DNA of 64,000 nucleotides from Pyricularia pennisetigena. Lineage: Eukaryota; Ascomycota; Sordariomycetes; Magnaporthales; Pyriculariaceae. Shown here one piece after another: positions 23,475 to 34,049 of the stretch (its first letter is position 1; each line of letters starts with the position of its first letter). The stretch is from NCBI RefSeq assembly GCF_004337985.1, contig NW_021940922.1, forward strand, positions 310,001-374,000, given 5' to 3'. Position numbers and translations under genes: made by a program. Below the pieces are notes generated by a model. It was not told the DNA's origin. It made no database searches and saw nothing but the letters and a program-made list of their open reading frames with translations.

Positions 23475-24028
23475 TATTAACAATATGGGTTGCTAACAGG
23501 GGGTTAGGCATTAGCCTAGGTGCGGCGTGGTGCTAGTTGCGTTATAAAAACCTCTAATTACAGGGTTCGTATGCACTTAATTCACTAATCTTGGGATTAA
23601 TAAATTTAATTCATTGGTGTGGGAGATTTTGTTTTGTCTCCCTTATATACTTTCCGATATCGAGATGGGGGTCCGCACCCCGCAAAAAGTTTCGGTGTCG
23701 CACACGATTTTCCGAAAAATTATTTTGTATACGTTGTTAAAAAAACACCCTTATTTCCATACAAACCATTTCTGGGTTCGCACTAATTTGCTAATTTGGT
23801 GAAAATTTCAACCCGGTACAGGGTAGCTAATTCGTAAATGCAGGGTAGGTATTAAACCCGGTACAGGGTGAAACCCCATTCGCTAATTTTAAATCGCAAC
23901 TCCTGCAAAACACAAAATATAATAGAAAATTTAACAACTTCAGCAGCCCCATTTCGGCACTATCTATCGTGGTTTATATACAAATAAAAATGGACCCATT
24001 ACATGCTAAATAACGCATATAATTAACA
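23475..24028 (-). repeat. 3' LTR of element B
   Basis: 554 bp. On the minus strand it runs from TGTTAATTATATGCG (24028) to ...TATTGTTAATA, one G-to-A-type change from the canonical TGTTAACA end. Preceded in sense direction by the polypurine tract. Confidence 0.88.
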
Positions 24029-24040
24029 CCCCCTTTTTTT
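24029..24040 (-). promoter_or_regulatory. Polypurine tract of element B
   Basis: AAAAAAAGGGGG on the minus strand, immediately 5' of the 3' LTR, as expected for plus-strand priming. Element A has the equivalent AAAAAAAGGGG at 37832-37842. Confidence 0.8.
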
Positions 24041-24103
24041 GCTATTATTCACATAAAGTCGGAAAAAAAAGTATATAAAAATAAAACCTTAAAAAAAAAG
24101 ATT

Positions 24104-24300
24104 CCCCTTGTGTCCCAACCCGATTCGAACTCCCGATATAAACCCTTTGGATGACTAAGCCCTCTGTACCGACCTGTAACCTCCGAAATGGACGAACCCC
24201 CGAATTGGAAAAAACCCCCAGATTTGTAATAACCCCCGGATTCGAACCCCCGATTTACATAATATTAACCCACGGAATTAACTATCAAACCAGGTAGCTA
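24104..24300 (-). repeat. G-rich tandem motif block with Pol III box-like sequences in element B
   Basis: On the minus strand the 3' non-coding part contains several spaced copies of cGGGGGTTcg. One reads GGTTCGAATCC (24238-24248), an exact match to the B-box consensus. About 40 bp earlier in sense direction lies TAGCTACCTGG (24290-24300), one base off an A box. The same block is present in element A at about 37570-37770. A D-arm-like hairpin can be drawn, but the T stem and acceptor do not pair, so it is not a tRNA gene. Confidence 0.5.
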
Positions 24301-24572
24301 ATTGGGCTGTTCGTTGGTAAAAGTCCAAGTTAAATATATTATATAAGGTATTTCGAATGCGTAAATCGCCCAAAACACGAACTGTTTCAATTTTAATTCA
24401 ACTTCTGGTATAAAATCGGTATAAATTGCTTATTAATCAACCTGTGCAGGGTAAATTAGGGTAATACGGCCGGTATTGGGCTAATAAAAATCCAGTATTT
24501 GCAAATAAAGGAAATATAATAGGTAATTAATTAACGAATTAATTAAATACCCTAAAATTTAGTAGGTAAAAA

Positions 24573-25043
24573 TTAAATTTTTAGGGGTTTTAGCCCTATA
24601 AGCTTTAAAAGGACCTTATGAATTGGAAGCGTTAGGGGTTTTGTTAGGGCATTAACGGGCATTTGTTGGAATTCCAGGTATTTTAAAGTTATTAATCCTT
24701 TTGTAATTAATTCCCGTACGTAATGAAATTTTAATAACGTATGTTTAATACGTTGGTGGTGCGTAGGGTTATATGCGTTAGCTATAAAGCCTGTATTATT
24801 TCCAAATATTGCAATAGGGCCTTTTATAGGTAGTCCAATTTTTATAAACAAGTTTTTAAGCCATTGTGCTTCACGCAGGGCTTCCGCTAAGGCATCGGTT
24901 TCGGCTTCTGGAGTGTTTAAAGCTATAATATTAGCTTTTTTGCATTTCCACGTTATAAAGCCCCCAAATAGGGTATACAAATATCCGTAAATGGATTTTA
25001 AATCTTCCCTAGCCCCGGCAAAATCGCTATCACTAAAACCCAA
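24573..25043 (-). pseudogene. RNase H domain of Copia element B
   Basis: A 156-residue open segment with the Copia RNase H pattern: GFSDSDFAG, IYGYLYTLFGG, EAETDALAEALREAQWL, and a C-terminal RIKHTLLKFHYVREL. The usual Asp of the GDN step appears as Asn (IFGNNTGFIA), a G-to-A change expected to abolish activity. Reverse transcriptase sequence lies upstream, separated by stops. Confidence 0.85.
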
Positions 25044-25424
25044 TAATTTTAAGCCTTTAAAACCCCCTATTAATAAATTGGGTGGTGATTCGGCTTTAAA
25101 TACTCTATTTCCGTAATAAATAAATAAGGATTTAATACCCGCTAAATAACGTAATAGGTTTTTAATTACCGTTAAATGGATTGTAGTGGTTTTTGTTAAA
25201 AAACGTAAAAACCACTAAACCGCAAAACCGATATCCGGGCGCGTTAATAGCATTAAATACATAAAGGTGCCGATAATACGCTATAATAATTTAACTTCCA
25301 GCGCATTTACGGGCTTACCCCCACTATATTTTAGCACACCCGGTTGTAAAGGAATAAATATAAATTTGCAATTAGTTAATCCGAACGTTGCTAATATTTC
25401 CTTTATATATTAATTTTGATGGAG

Positions 25425-26108
25425 CTAAAGTAGGCGTTTAGGTTTATCCTTTATAATTTGAACGCCCAAAAAATAGGCTGCAGGGCCCCTGTTTTCCAAC
25501 GCGTATACCTTATTAAAACGGGCTTTTAAATCCTGAATATATTGCAATTTAGGACCTATTAGCAGGCAGTCGTTTACAAAGGTAACGATAAAATGTTTGG
25601 ATTTAACGTTATAAAAGATAGCGGGATTAGAAATTAATAAATTAAAACCTTTTTTAAAAAATAGGGTTTTAAATTTGTTTTGCCATTTTTTTGGACCCTG
25701 TTTCAAACCATATAGCGCCTTTTCCAAATGTATAACCTGCAATTTTTTCGGGTTATAACCCATTTCCACTAAAACTTTAGCGGTGGTAGGGTTACAATTT
25801 TTTACCCATTCGTTAAAACCGTCTAGAATTTGCAAATATATATCTACGTCGGTAAGGTCACTATTTAAAAACGCACCGATAAAATCGATTTATTTTATTT
25901 CCCAATTTTGTGTATTAGCTATAACTAATAATATACGCCAGGTAGGTGGTATATTAATGCTAGCAAAAATTTCGATATAATTTAGGCCCTCAACCTGTAA
26001 CAAACCCCTAACAACAAACATAGCTTTGTATTTTATAGGTTTATTATTTTCATCCTTTTTTAATTTAAATACCGGCCGGGTAGAAACGAGTTTACGGCCT
26101 GTAGGCAT
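25425..26108 (-). pseudogene. Reverse transcriptase of Copia element B, inactivated
   Basis: Two open segments, 26108-25890 (TRPVFKLKKDENNKPIKYKAMFVVRG) and 25835-25425 (LEKALYGLKQGPKKWQNKF; AAYFLGVQII), are separated by stops. The catalytic YVDD-type box reads FVNDCLLIG near 25570: one catalytic Asp is Asn, a G-to-A transition. Fingers and palm patterns identify the family with confidence. The enzyme as encoded should be dead. Confidence 0.87.
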
Positions 26109-26384
26109 TTTAATTTTTGGGATAAAACGGAAGGTTTTTGCAATAACGATTTGGTCGAATTTAAACGTTAAAACAGCTAACCATTTAGCATTTTCAAGGT
26201 TATTTAAAGCCTGTTAATCACTATTTGGTTCGCCATTTTTAATAAGCTTTTTCTTTATTATCTTTTTGGCTTGAAAACAAAAATAATGCACGTAATTTAT
26301 ATCCATTAAATCTGGGTTTTCGAATTGCGAATTTAATTCCACATTCTGTATTTTCAGTGCTGAAAACACCGGAACTTCCGTTGT

Positions 26385-27557
26385 TTAAGGTACTGGATTA
26401 GGTACCGCTACCGTTATAGGTTTTGGGGGGCGAACGGTAGGCTGTACAGGCCTGGCGGGCACTTTATTTTTAGGGTTTAAATACCCTGTAACGGGTGGTA
26501 ACTGCCCTGTAACCGGTGGTAAATACCCTGCATTTTCAGGGTTTTTTAGGGGATAATTATTCGCTGGAACGCTGTTAATTTCGTTTTTAAATTCAAAATT
26601 AAAATCCCCCTTTAAATTTGTATTTTCCCCTGTTAAAATCTGTAACGTGTCCCCTGGAACAACCAAATTTTCAGCGGCTATACCCTTTATAATTTTTACG
26701 GTAAAGGCTTTATATACGGCCCGTTTAGCGGGTACGTAAACCAACGCTGTAAAATTTGATAAATGGGCTAAAAATCTCACCGTTTCGGTGCGGGGAGCCA
26801 ATTTATTAAATTTTTGGCGTTTTTCCAGCGGTATAATAACCTGGCATACAGTACCAATAACCCGAAAATGCCCTAAATTGGGTTTGTGCGGTAATCCAAA
26901 TTGGAATTCGGAATAAAATTCCTCGTAAGGTATTAAATCCCTATTAATTACCGCTATACGGTTAATTAAATCAACCATGGCAGGCGGTAAATAATACCAT
27001 AAATATAATGGTAAACACGCCGTTATAATGGTAGACCGAAGCCTATCCAAAATAACCTTAGCGGACCGTTCCGTTAGTCCGTTTTGGCCGTGGTTATAAA
27101 GATTCAAAATGCTAAAATTAACACCTTTGCTTGTAAACCAATTTTAAAGGTTTATATTAACCTTATACCCCCCATCGAAGTGAAAGTTCAGGTGGTAGCG
27201 CCCGTACGTAGCCTTGAAAACCCTAAAAAAGCCTTTAATAGCCACTAAAACCGTAAATCCGGCTTTATTTTTTAGTGGGATAAACCACCGAAAACGTGGT
27301 TTTCGGTCCACTAATAACAAAAATACGGGCTTTTTATTGTGAGGATTAGGCTTAAAGGTCACTGTATCACCCTCTATAAAATCGAAAATGTTAGGGGGTA
27401 TAGGGAGTGCGACCTTATTTGTACGCCTAACAGAAATGGCTTTAATACAAGCAATACAGGTAATTGCCCTAATTTTGTCGAAATTAGGTAAACCCTTTAT
27501 AATTTTAGCGTTTTTTTTAGTAATAATAACCTTATATGCCCCAAACGCTTGTGCCAT
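26385..27557 (-). pseudogene. Integrase of Copia element B
   Basis: Segment 27557-27144 carries the zinc-finger end (CIACIKA), then the first core Asp (FLLLVDRKPRFRWF) and the second (HFDGGYKVN). Segment 27107-26385 carries the Glu (NGLTERSAKVILDRLR), a hydrophobic block typical of Copia integrases, and a Pro/Val-rich C-terminal region with short repeats (PVTGQLPPVTGYL). A stop at 27143 separates the two. All three DDE positions are still recognisable. Confidence 0.85.
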
Positions 27558-28145
27558 AACAGGGTTTTTTGGGCCTGGATTTCGTTACAATTACCTGTAA
27601 TTTCGTTTCCTTTAGGGGCTAATTAACCGTCCGTAATCCGTTTTAGGCCTAAAAGGAAATAATTTACAAAGGCCTGTCTTAAATCCGATAATAAAATAGG
27701 TTTTAACGCATTTCTTATGTGGGAAACCCCCTTTTTTCGGAAATAATCCCTTTTATATTAGGTTATATAAAAGGGTCACCTAACGGTATACTGGGCATAC
27801 GGGGCCCAATTTCAGGTGGATTTTCAGGGTTTTTACCGCTAAGCTTTTGCGTTACAGGTGAACTTACGGTTATTTCCGTATTTTGTTCGTGATTTAGTTT
27901 TTCCGTTACCGTATTTTTTTCCGGTTCCGAATCGGTGTAAATTTTATAATCCTCGTAATTTTCGGGGTTTATATTATTTCATTTTATTTCCAACGGGGCT
28001 GCGTAGCCCTTTATAACCCCCTGTAAGGCCATGCTAAAAGCGGTGCTATACTTACCTATTATACAGCCGTAATTCGAAATACCTTTATTTCGAATAAGGA
28101 TATTGCACCCTTTAACGTTCAAATAAAACGAATGTTTAACGGTAT

Positions 28146-28592
28146 TTAAACGTCCCCACGCCTTGCGATCTTTATCGTACAGGAATCTTCTAATAATACG
28201 CCCCCTATATTATAATGTATAAGGCCATTAACGATATTTATTCCAAACGAAGGGATATATAAAACGTTATTTAACGTAACCTCCCTAAATTCGTCAGCTT
28301 TTTGGCCGTAACGGACCTGTATTTTTACAGTTCCGGTACCTACAGGCCTAACAGGGCCACCTCTTGTACCGATTTCGACTGTAAAACCGGGGGTATAATC
28401 GGTAAAAAATTGCTTATTTGCAAAAATATGGTGCGTATTACTTATATCGTACAGGATAGGGTAATCTAGCTTCCATAGTTTAGGGGTCTGTTTTGCGCCG
28501 CGTCCAGGCTTCGTTTTAACCCTAAAATTAGCTGCTAAAGCCTGTAATTTTAGCGTTTTACCAGTATAATCGGGCTCCGAATCCGATTCCAA
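28146..28592 (-). pseudogene. Aspartic protease region of Copia element B
   Basis: A 148-residue open segment. The family pattern around the active site reads LYDISNTHHIFANKQFF (28440-28448 for the triad), where Copia proteases have Asp-Thr/Ser-Gly. Both departures (Thr to Ile, Gly to Ser) need only a C-to-T and a G-to-A change. Downstream NVLYIPSFGINIVNGLIHYN matches the usual post-protease block. The protease is predicted inactive. Confidence 0.8.
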
Positions 28593-29037
28593 ATTTAATG
28601 TTTTAATTCCGCTAATAGCGGAATTAACCTCCTATTCCAGGGCGTAATACGCTGCGCCTTCGTTAACGCTACCTGGAATCGAACCCGTAAATAATTCGAA
28701 ATTTATAGAAATTATTGACGTTCCAGTGGTTAATTCGCTGGAGTTGGAGGATTTAACATTTTTTTGCAGGAGCAGAAACCGATGTAAAGTTTTTATTACC
28801 CTTTTTTCGTAATTTAAAGGTGTTTTCCTGCCCATTATTTTCCTTTTTAGCGCTTTTTCTTAGCGTTTTTTTACCCGTTGTTTTGCCGTTAGACCTATAA
28901 CTAGCGGCTTTAGCCGTTATAGAGCCTGAAATCGAATTTTCGGATATAAGGTCCGCCATAAGGTATTGCAAATTTAATTTTTCCGAATTTTGGCCTATTG
29001 CCTGCAGGGCCCGTTGGGTACTGCGTTGGCGTTCGGT

Positions 29038-29812
29038 TCAAATAGGGAATATCCCCTCCAGGGCCCGTAAATACTGATTTCGTACGTTTACGGGGTTAAT
29101 TTGCACGTTGGTATTCGTTAATGTAGTTACCAATAAGTTAAAACGGCTGTTAAATTCAGGTATCGTTCCTTTAAATTTTGAAAAGTTTAAAGCGTGGAAT
29201 CCCCGATAAAATGAATTTCGACTAATTTCGGGTGCAACGGAGTAGCTATTTTCCAGGGCTTTATAAGCCGTTACGGGGCTGGAATACCATGCAATGGATT
29301 TTAAAAGTTCTTCGGTTAACCTATTTTTTATAAGTAATAATAGGACTAATTGCTCGTATTCCGGTAGGGTATAACCAATTTCAGGGTTGGAAATAAATTC
29401 CGCTGCTTTTTTAGCCCTGAGTTGTACTATTAACGCCTGTTTCCACAAATCGTAATTGCTAACCCTTACTAATTTACAATTTTCGGGGCAAGAAAATACC
29501 CGTTTCGATAGTTTTTTACCTATCCTTTCACCTAAAATTAAGTTATTAGGTGGATTAAGGGGTGCGGTAGCGGGTTTGGTCTCCGAACTACCATTAAAAC
29601 TAGTGGAATTACCGCTTTTCAGGGTTAAGAAGGTAATTCATTGTTAAATTGTCCTTTGAAATTAATCCATTTGCGTAATTAACGTTTTTAATTGCAGGTT
29701 TTAAACCTGTAATTTAGCGGTTAAAACTTCGTTTAGGCTGGGTTCAGGCCCTTTATTTGTTGGAATTGGGCCTGGTAGGCCCGATATAGGGCTGTTTTCC
29801 ATTGTAGGGTAA
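29038..29812 (-). pseudogene. gag of Copia element B
   Basis: Starts at 29812 (MENSPISGLPGPIPTN), meets an early stop near 29710, and continues as a 136-residue open segment (29448-29038) with WKQALIVQLRAKKAAEF, PEYEQLVLLLLIKNRLTEELLKSIAWY and FYRGFHALNFSKFKGTIPEFNSRFNLLV. These are Copia gag (UBN2/retrotran_gag) patterns. A Lys/Asn-rich stretch at 28971-28753 follows. Confidence 0.8.
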
Positions 29813-30600
29813 CCTAAATTATAATTGGAATTCGCTAATTTATAGCTATAATTAAGTAACCTAATTACTTAAGCGTAAATACCCTATTTAATTTAGGATT
29901 TGCTATACCTTTTGCCTTTTAACGGGTATAGGCCTGTAATTGCCAATTACAGGGCTTATTGCTATTTTTAATGGTTAAAATCCATTAAAATACAGGGCTA
30001 GAATCCCCAAAATCCGCAATTAATGGGTGCCCTAGTATTTGTACCAATCCAAGTGCACGTAACGAATTCAATTCGTTAAATGGGTGCAGGGTAGATTGCA
30101 GGGTATCGTGCAGGGTAAATTGCAGGGTATCGTGCAGAGTAAACTGCAGGGTATATTAACCATTAACGTAATTCCGTTAACGGGTTTATGGGCTATTGTA
30201 AACCCTATTAAACGCACTAGGATTTAATGGGCTATTAACTAACGAATACAGAGGTTTTTGGCCCTAATTCGCTAGCGTAAACCCTATTAAAAATTTGAGC
30301 CAATTACAATGGCGTGCACGATCCATAAAAACCATACCAAAAATTTTGGATTTGCAATGCAAGCGATCGTTGCAGTACCTGAAAAAACCTGAGTCGAACG
30401 TTAATTTTGAGCGATCCCCATTGTAAATACAGGGGTTTAGGTGCTGAATTAGCGCCTAAAACCAACAATTTCGTACAAAAACAGCAATATTTTCGTTAAT
30501 ATACGTGCTGTAAAAATGCGACAATAACCAAAATAAAGCTTAAACTTCAGGTTTTTCAGTGATGCAAAATACATTTCAATGCACAAGCTAAAACCTTTCC
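29813..30600 (-). other. Untranslated leader of element B
   Basis: About 790 bp between primer-binding site and gag. It contains clustered copies of gcagggta/gtgcagggta at about 30080-30160, partly shared with the leader of element A (about 22660-22720). No ORF of note. A role in packaging or dimerisation is possible but not shown. Confidence 0.6.
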
Positions 30601-30612
30601 GGGCTTATAACC
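30601..30612 (-). promoter_or_regulatory. Primer-binding site of element B (half-tRNA-iMet type)
   Basis: GGTTATAAGCCC on the minus strand directly after the 5' LTR. It is one G-to-A step from perfect complementarity to the GGGCUCAUAACC anticodon arm of initiator tRNA-Met. This copy is better preserved than in element A. Confidence 0.7.
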
Positions 30613-31173
30613 TGTTAACAATATGGGTTGCTAACAGGGAGTTAGGTATTGGCTTAAATGCGGCGTAATGCTAGTTGTGTTATAAAAACCTGTAATTATA
30701 GGGTTTAAATGCATTATATTATTCATTAATTTTTGGATTAATAGATTTAATTCATTGGTGGGGGAGATTTTGCTTTATCTCCTTTATATACTTTCCTACA
30801 TCGAAGTGGGGGTCCGTACGCCAGAAAACGTTCCGGTACCGCACACGATTTTCCGAAAAATTATTTTGTATACGTCGTTGAAAAAACACCCTTATTTCCA
30901 TACAAATTATTTTTGGGTTCGCACTGATTTGCTAATTTGGTGAAAATCTCAACCAGGTACAGGGTAGCTGACTCGTAAATGCAGGGTGGGTATAAAACCC
31001 GGTACAGGGTAAAACCCCATTCGCTGACTTTAAATCGCAACTCCCGCAACACATACACAAAATATAACAGAAAATCCGACAGCCCCAACAGCCCCACTTC
31101 GGCACTATCTATTTTAGCTTATATACAAATAAACGTGGACCCATCACATGCTAAATAACGCATATAATTAACA
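30613..31173 (-). repeat. 5' LTR of element B
   Basis: 561 bp, TGTTAATTATATGCG (31173) to TATTGTTAACA (30613) on the minus strand. Near-identical layout to the other three LTRs of this family. It should carry the element's promoter. Confidence 0.88.
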
Positions 31174-32039
31174 GAATCCAATAACGAATCAAAAAACGAA
31201 TTCAACGAAAAAAAACTATATACCCAAACCCATATAATATAATAAAAGAAAATAACCCTTATATATACGAAAAAAACTTATCGATTTATACGGAAACGAC
31301 CAATTAATGCAATTTCTCGGAATCCCGTTTCGAATACAAATACAAAACCTTATAAGACCAATTAATCCAATTTTCGGAAACCACCCAATTTTGCATACCA
31401 ATTATCCCCAATATACAGAAATCTTTTGGGTAAAATGTCTTCGAAACAATTGCGGATTACTTTTTAGCAAAAGAATAATCCACGATTTCTTCCCACGACG
31501 ACGCAAAACGATAAGTATCCACAAAATATATACTACCATTAAATTACCTAATTGGGAAATTAAAATAAAATTCAACATCGAACCAACGGTAATTTTTACC
31601 TTTTATAACGATTACCCCATAACATGCTATAACCAAAAACAATTCCCATAATACGAATACACCCGAACCATTTGCAAAATAGATATATTAACCAAAGTAT
31701 AAATATAATACGAAATAAAATCACGATAACCAGGACCCGCACCTATAACCAAAATCGTGTGGAACCCCAACGTTAAAAACAACGAAATACCCACGAACGC
31801 ACGAAAAACGCCTGCATTAACAGGGCACCGATTAAATAAAATTAAAATTAAAAGCAACCATACGCCCCAAAACAAAAAAAATAGAAACCCACGACGCGAA
31901 TCCAGCAAACCAAAAAGTTAAAACAACTAAACGGTATAGGGCATTAAACGGTAATAATAAATACGGAATAAAAAACCTAAAACGCTACGCAAACCACGAA
32001 AACAGCACACGAACATATATTCCTAAATATACGATTTAA

Positions 32040-33900
32040 TGGAAATCCTATACGAACGCTTTTTAACAGCGGAATATAAAACAACTATATTTTTCCAAAA
32101 ATCGTAAAAAAACGACAAATATTTTAATAATAAAAAAAACTATACTGACTATAAACCGTAAAAGGAAAGGCAATTTTATACGGGAACGGCACCATTAAAA
32201 CAAAAACTATATATTTTTGGATGGAAAATTATAAACGAAAAAAACAAATTATTTTAGACATTACGGAAATAGGGAATAAAAATATAATTTTAGGAATTCC
32301 CTGGTTTAAAAGCAGCAACCCCCGGATAATTTGGATTACAGGTTAAATTTGATAGGAAAAACACCCAATTATTAAATGATTTCCAGTATAATAGAGTTTA
32401 TACAGGAAATATAAAATACGGAAGGATTAAATAAAACAAATGGCGTATTTACAGGAAAAACGACCAACCCCGGAACCCATATCGGAAAAAAGCGATTATC
32501 CACAGGCTAAAACCGATCCAACCACATAATACCAATTACGAAAAAACAGGCCAAAAACGGCAAAATCCCGGAAAAATACCAAATTATACACGATTATTTA
32601 ACCAAAAACTCGAAATAGGATTACCCGAACATAATCCGTTCGACCACGAAATACCATTAAAAAAAGGAACCCAATTAAAATTCCATAAAATATACGGTTT
32701 AAACCCGACACAAATGGAGGTTTTAAACGAATACTTCGCAAAGAACCTCAAAAAAAGCTATATTAAACCATCGACATTACCAGCAAAATACCCAATCCTT
32801 TTCGTACCAAAAAAACGGAAAATTACAGTTATACGTGGATTACAAACAATTAAACGATATTATAATAAAAACTTGCTACCCGCTCCCACTAATAGGAAAT
32901 TTTCGAAACTTGTTATATTAAACACAGTGGTTTACGATATTAAACTTCAAAAAAATATACAATTTAATCCGTATAAAGGAAAACGAGGAATGGAAAACTG
33001 TATTTCGCACCAGATGAAAACACTACGAATACCTAATAATACCTTTCGGTTTTACCAACGCCCCCGCAACCTTTTAAACCATAATTAACCACGTTTTTAG
33101 GGAATATTTAAACACTTTTATCGTTATTTACCTGGACGATATCCTTATTTTTTCCAAAACGTTGGAAAAACACAAAAAACACGTTTACACAATTTTACAA
33201 AAACTACAAAACGCTAAACTTTTAATTAAACACGAAAAATGCATTTTGTACAGCAAACAAATTAACTTCCTAAAATATATTATCGCCCTTGGAAAAATCA
33301 GGATAAAAAAATCAAAAATTCGAACAGTAAAAGAATGGCCCCAACCACAAAACGTAAAAAACGTCGGGGCATTTTTTGGATTTGTAAACTTTTACAAAAG
33401 ATTTATTAAAAATTACGGCGCGATCGCCACCCCATTAACTAACATAACCAAAAAAAACCTAAAATTCCAATAAACGGAACAAATCCTGCAAATTTTCGAA
33501 CAATTACAAAACGCAATAATATAAAAACCGATTTTCAAAATACCAAATCCAACGAAACCTTTCAAGGTCGAAACCGACGCATCCGACTATATAATCGGAG
33601 GATAATTTAACCAACGAAATAAAAAAGGACGCCTACACTTTTACGCCTTTTTTTCACAAAAATTATAAAACCCAAAATTCAATTACCAACTCCACGACAA
33701 AGAACTTATGGCCATTATCCGAATACTCGAAAAATAAAAACCACAATTATCCGGAGTTAAATACGAAATATTAATTTATACGGACTACAAAAACCTAACC
33801 CATTTTACCATTAGCAAAATATCAAATAAACGACAAATTAAATGGGTAAAATTCCTATTAAAATTCCATTTTAATATAATTTACCGAAAAAAATAGAAAA
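32040..33900 (+). pseudogene. Protease, reverse transcriptase and RNase H of Gypsy C
   Basis: Protease remnants include ITEIGNKNIILGIPWFKSSN near 32260-32330. Reverse transcriptase includes LPAKYPILFVPKKRK, then FIVIYLDDILIFSKTLEKH near 33115-33175 with the YLDD box intact, and GFVNFYKRFIKNYGAIATPL near 33370-33430. RNase H starts near 33565 (VETDASDYIIGG). Several stops interrupt the frame, mostly at positions where Trp or Gln codons are expected. No intact polyprotein exists. Confidence 0.82.
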
Positions 33901-34049
33901 TGGTAGGGCCGACGCCTTTAACAAAAAACTAAATTATAAAAACATAATACCCGAAAAAACACGGAAAATCCTCACGGCAAACGATAACGGAAATCTTTTA
34001 CCAATTTATCGAAATCTTATAACGACTAACACCGTAACTACACCCGAAA

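Larger units (their letters stand above)
23475..31173 (-). mobile_element. Structurally complete Ty1/Copia retrotransposon B (7.7 kb)
   Basis: On the minus strand the order is 5' LTR (30613-31173), primer-binding site (30601-30612), leader, gag (from 29812), protease, integrase, reverse transcriptase, RNase H (to 24573), polypurine tract (24029-24040) and 3' LTR (23475-24028). Both ends and the 5-bp duplication are intact. Integrase before reverse transcriptase marks it as Ty1/Copia. The coding region holds several long open segments but is broken by stops, and key catalytic residues are altered by transitions. It is nested in the gag of element A and is clearly less eroded than its neighbours, consistent with later arrival. 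Confidence 0.9.
23470..31178. repeat. 5-bp target site duplication GAATC flanking element B
   Basis: GAATC at 23470-23474 and again at 31174-31178, immediately outside the two outward LTR ends. The exact match confirms a single integration event for the whole 7.7-kb unit. Confidence 0.88.

Noticed and set aside
24104..24300. Possible tRNA genes in the Copia 3' region
   Set aside because: B-box-like sequence is present, but T stem and acceptor do not pair; also part of a repeated cgggggtt motif. Kept as a repeat, not a tRNA.
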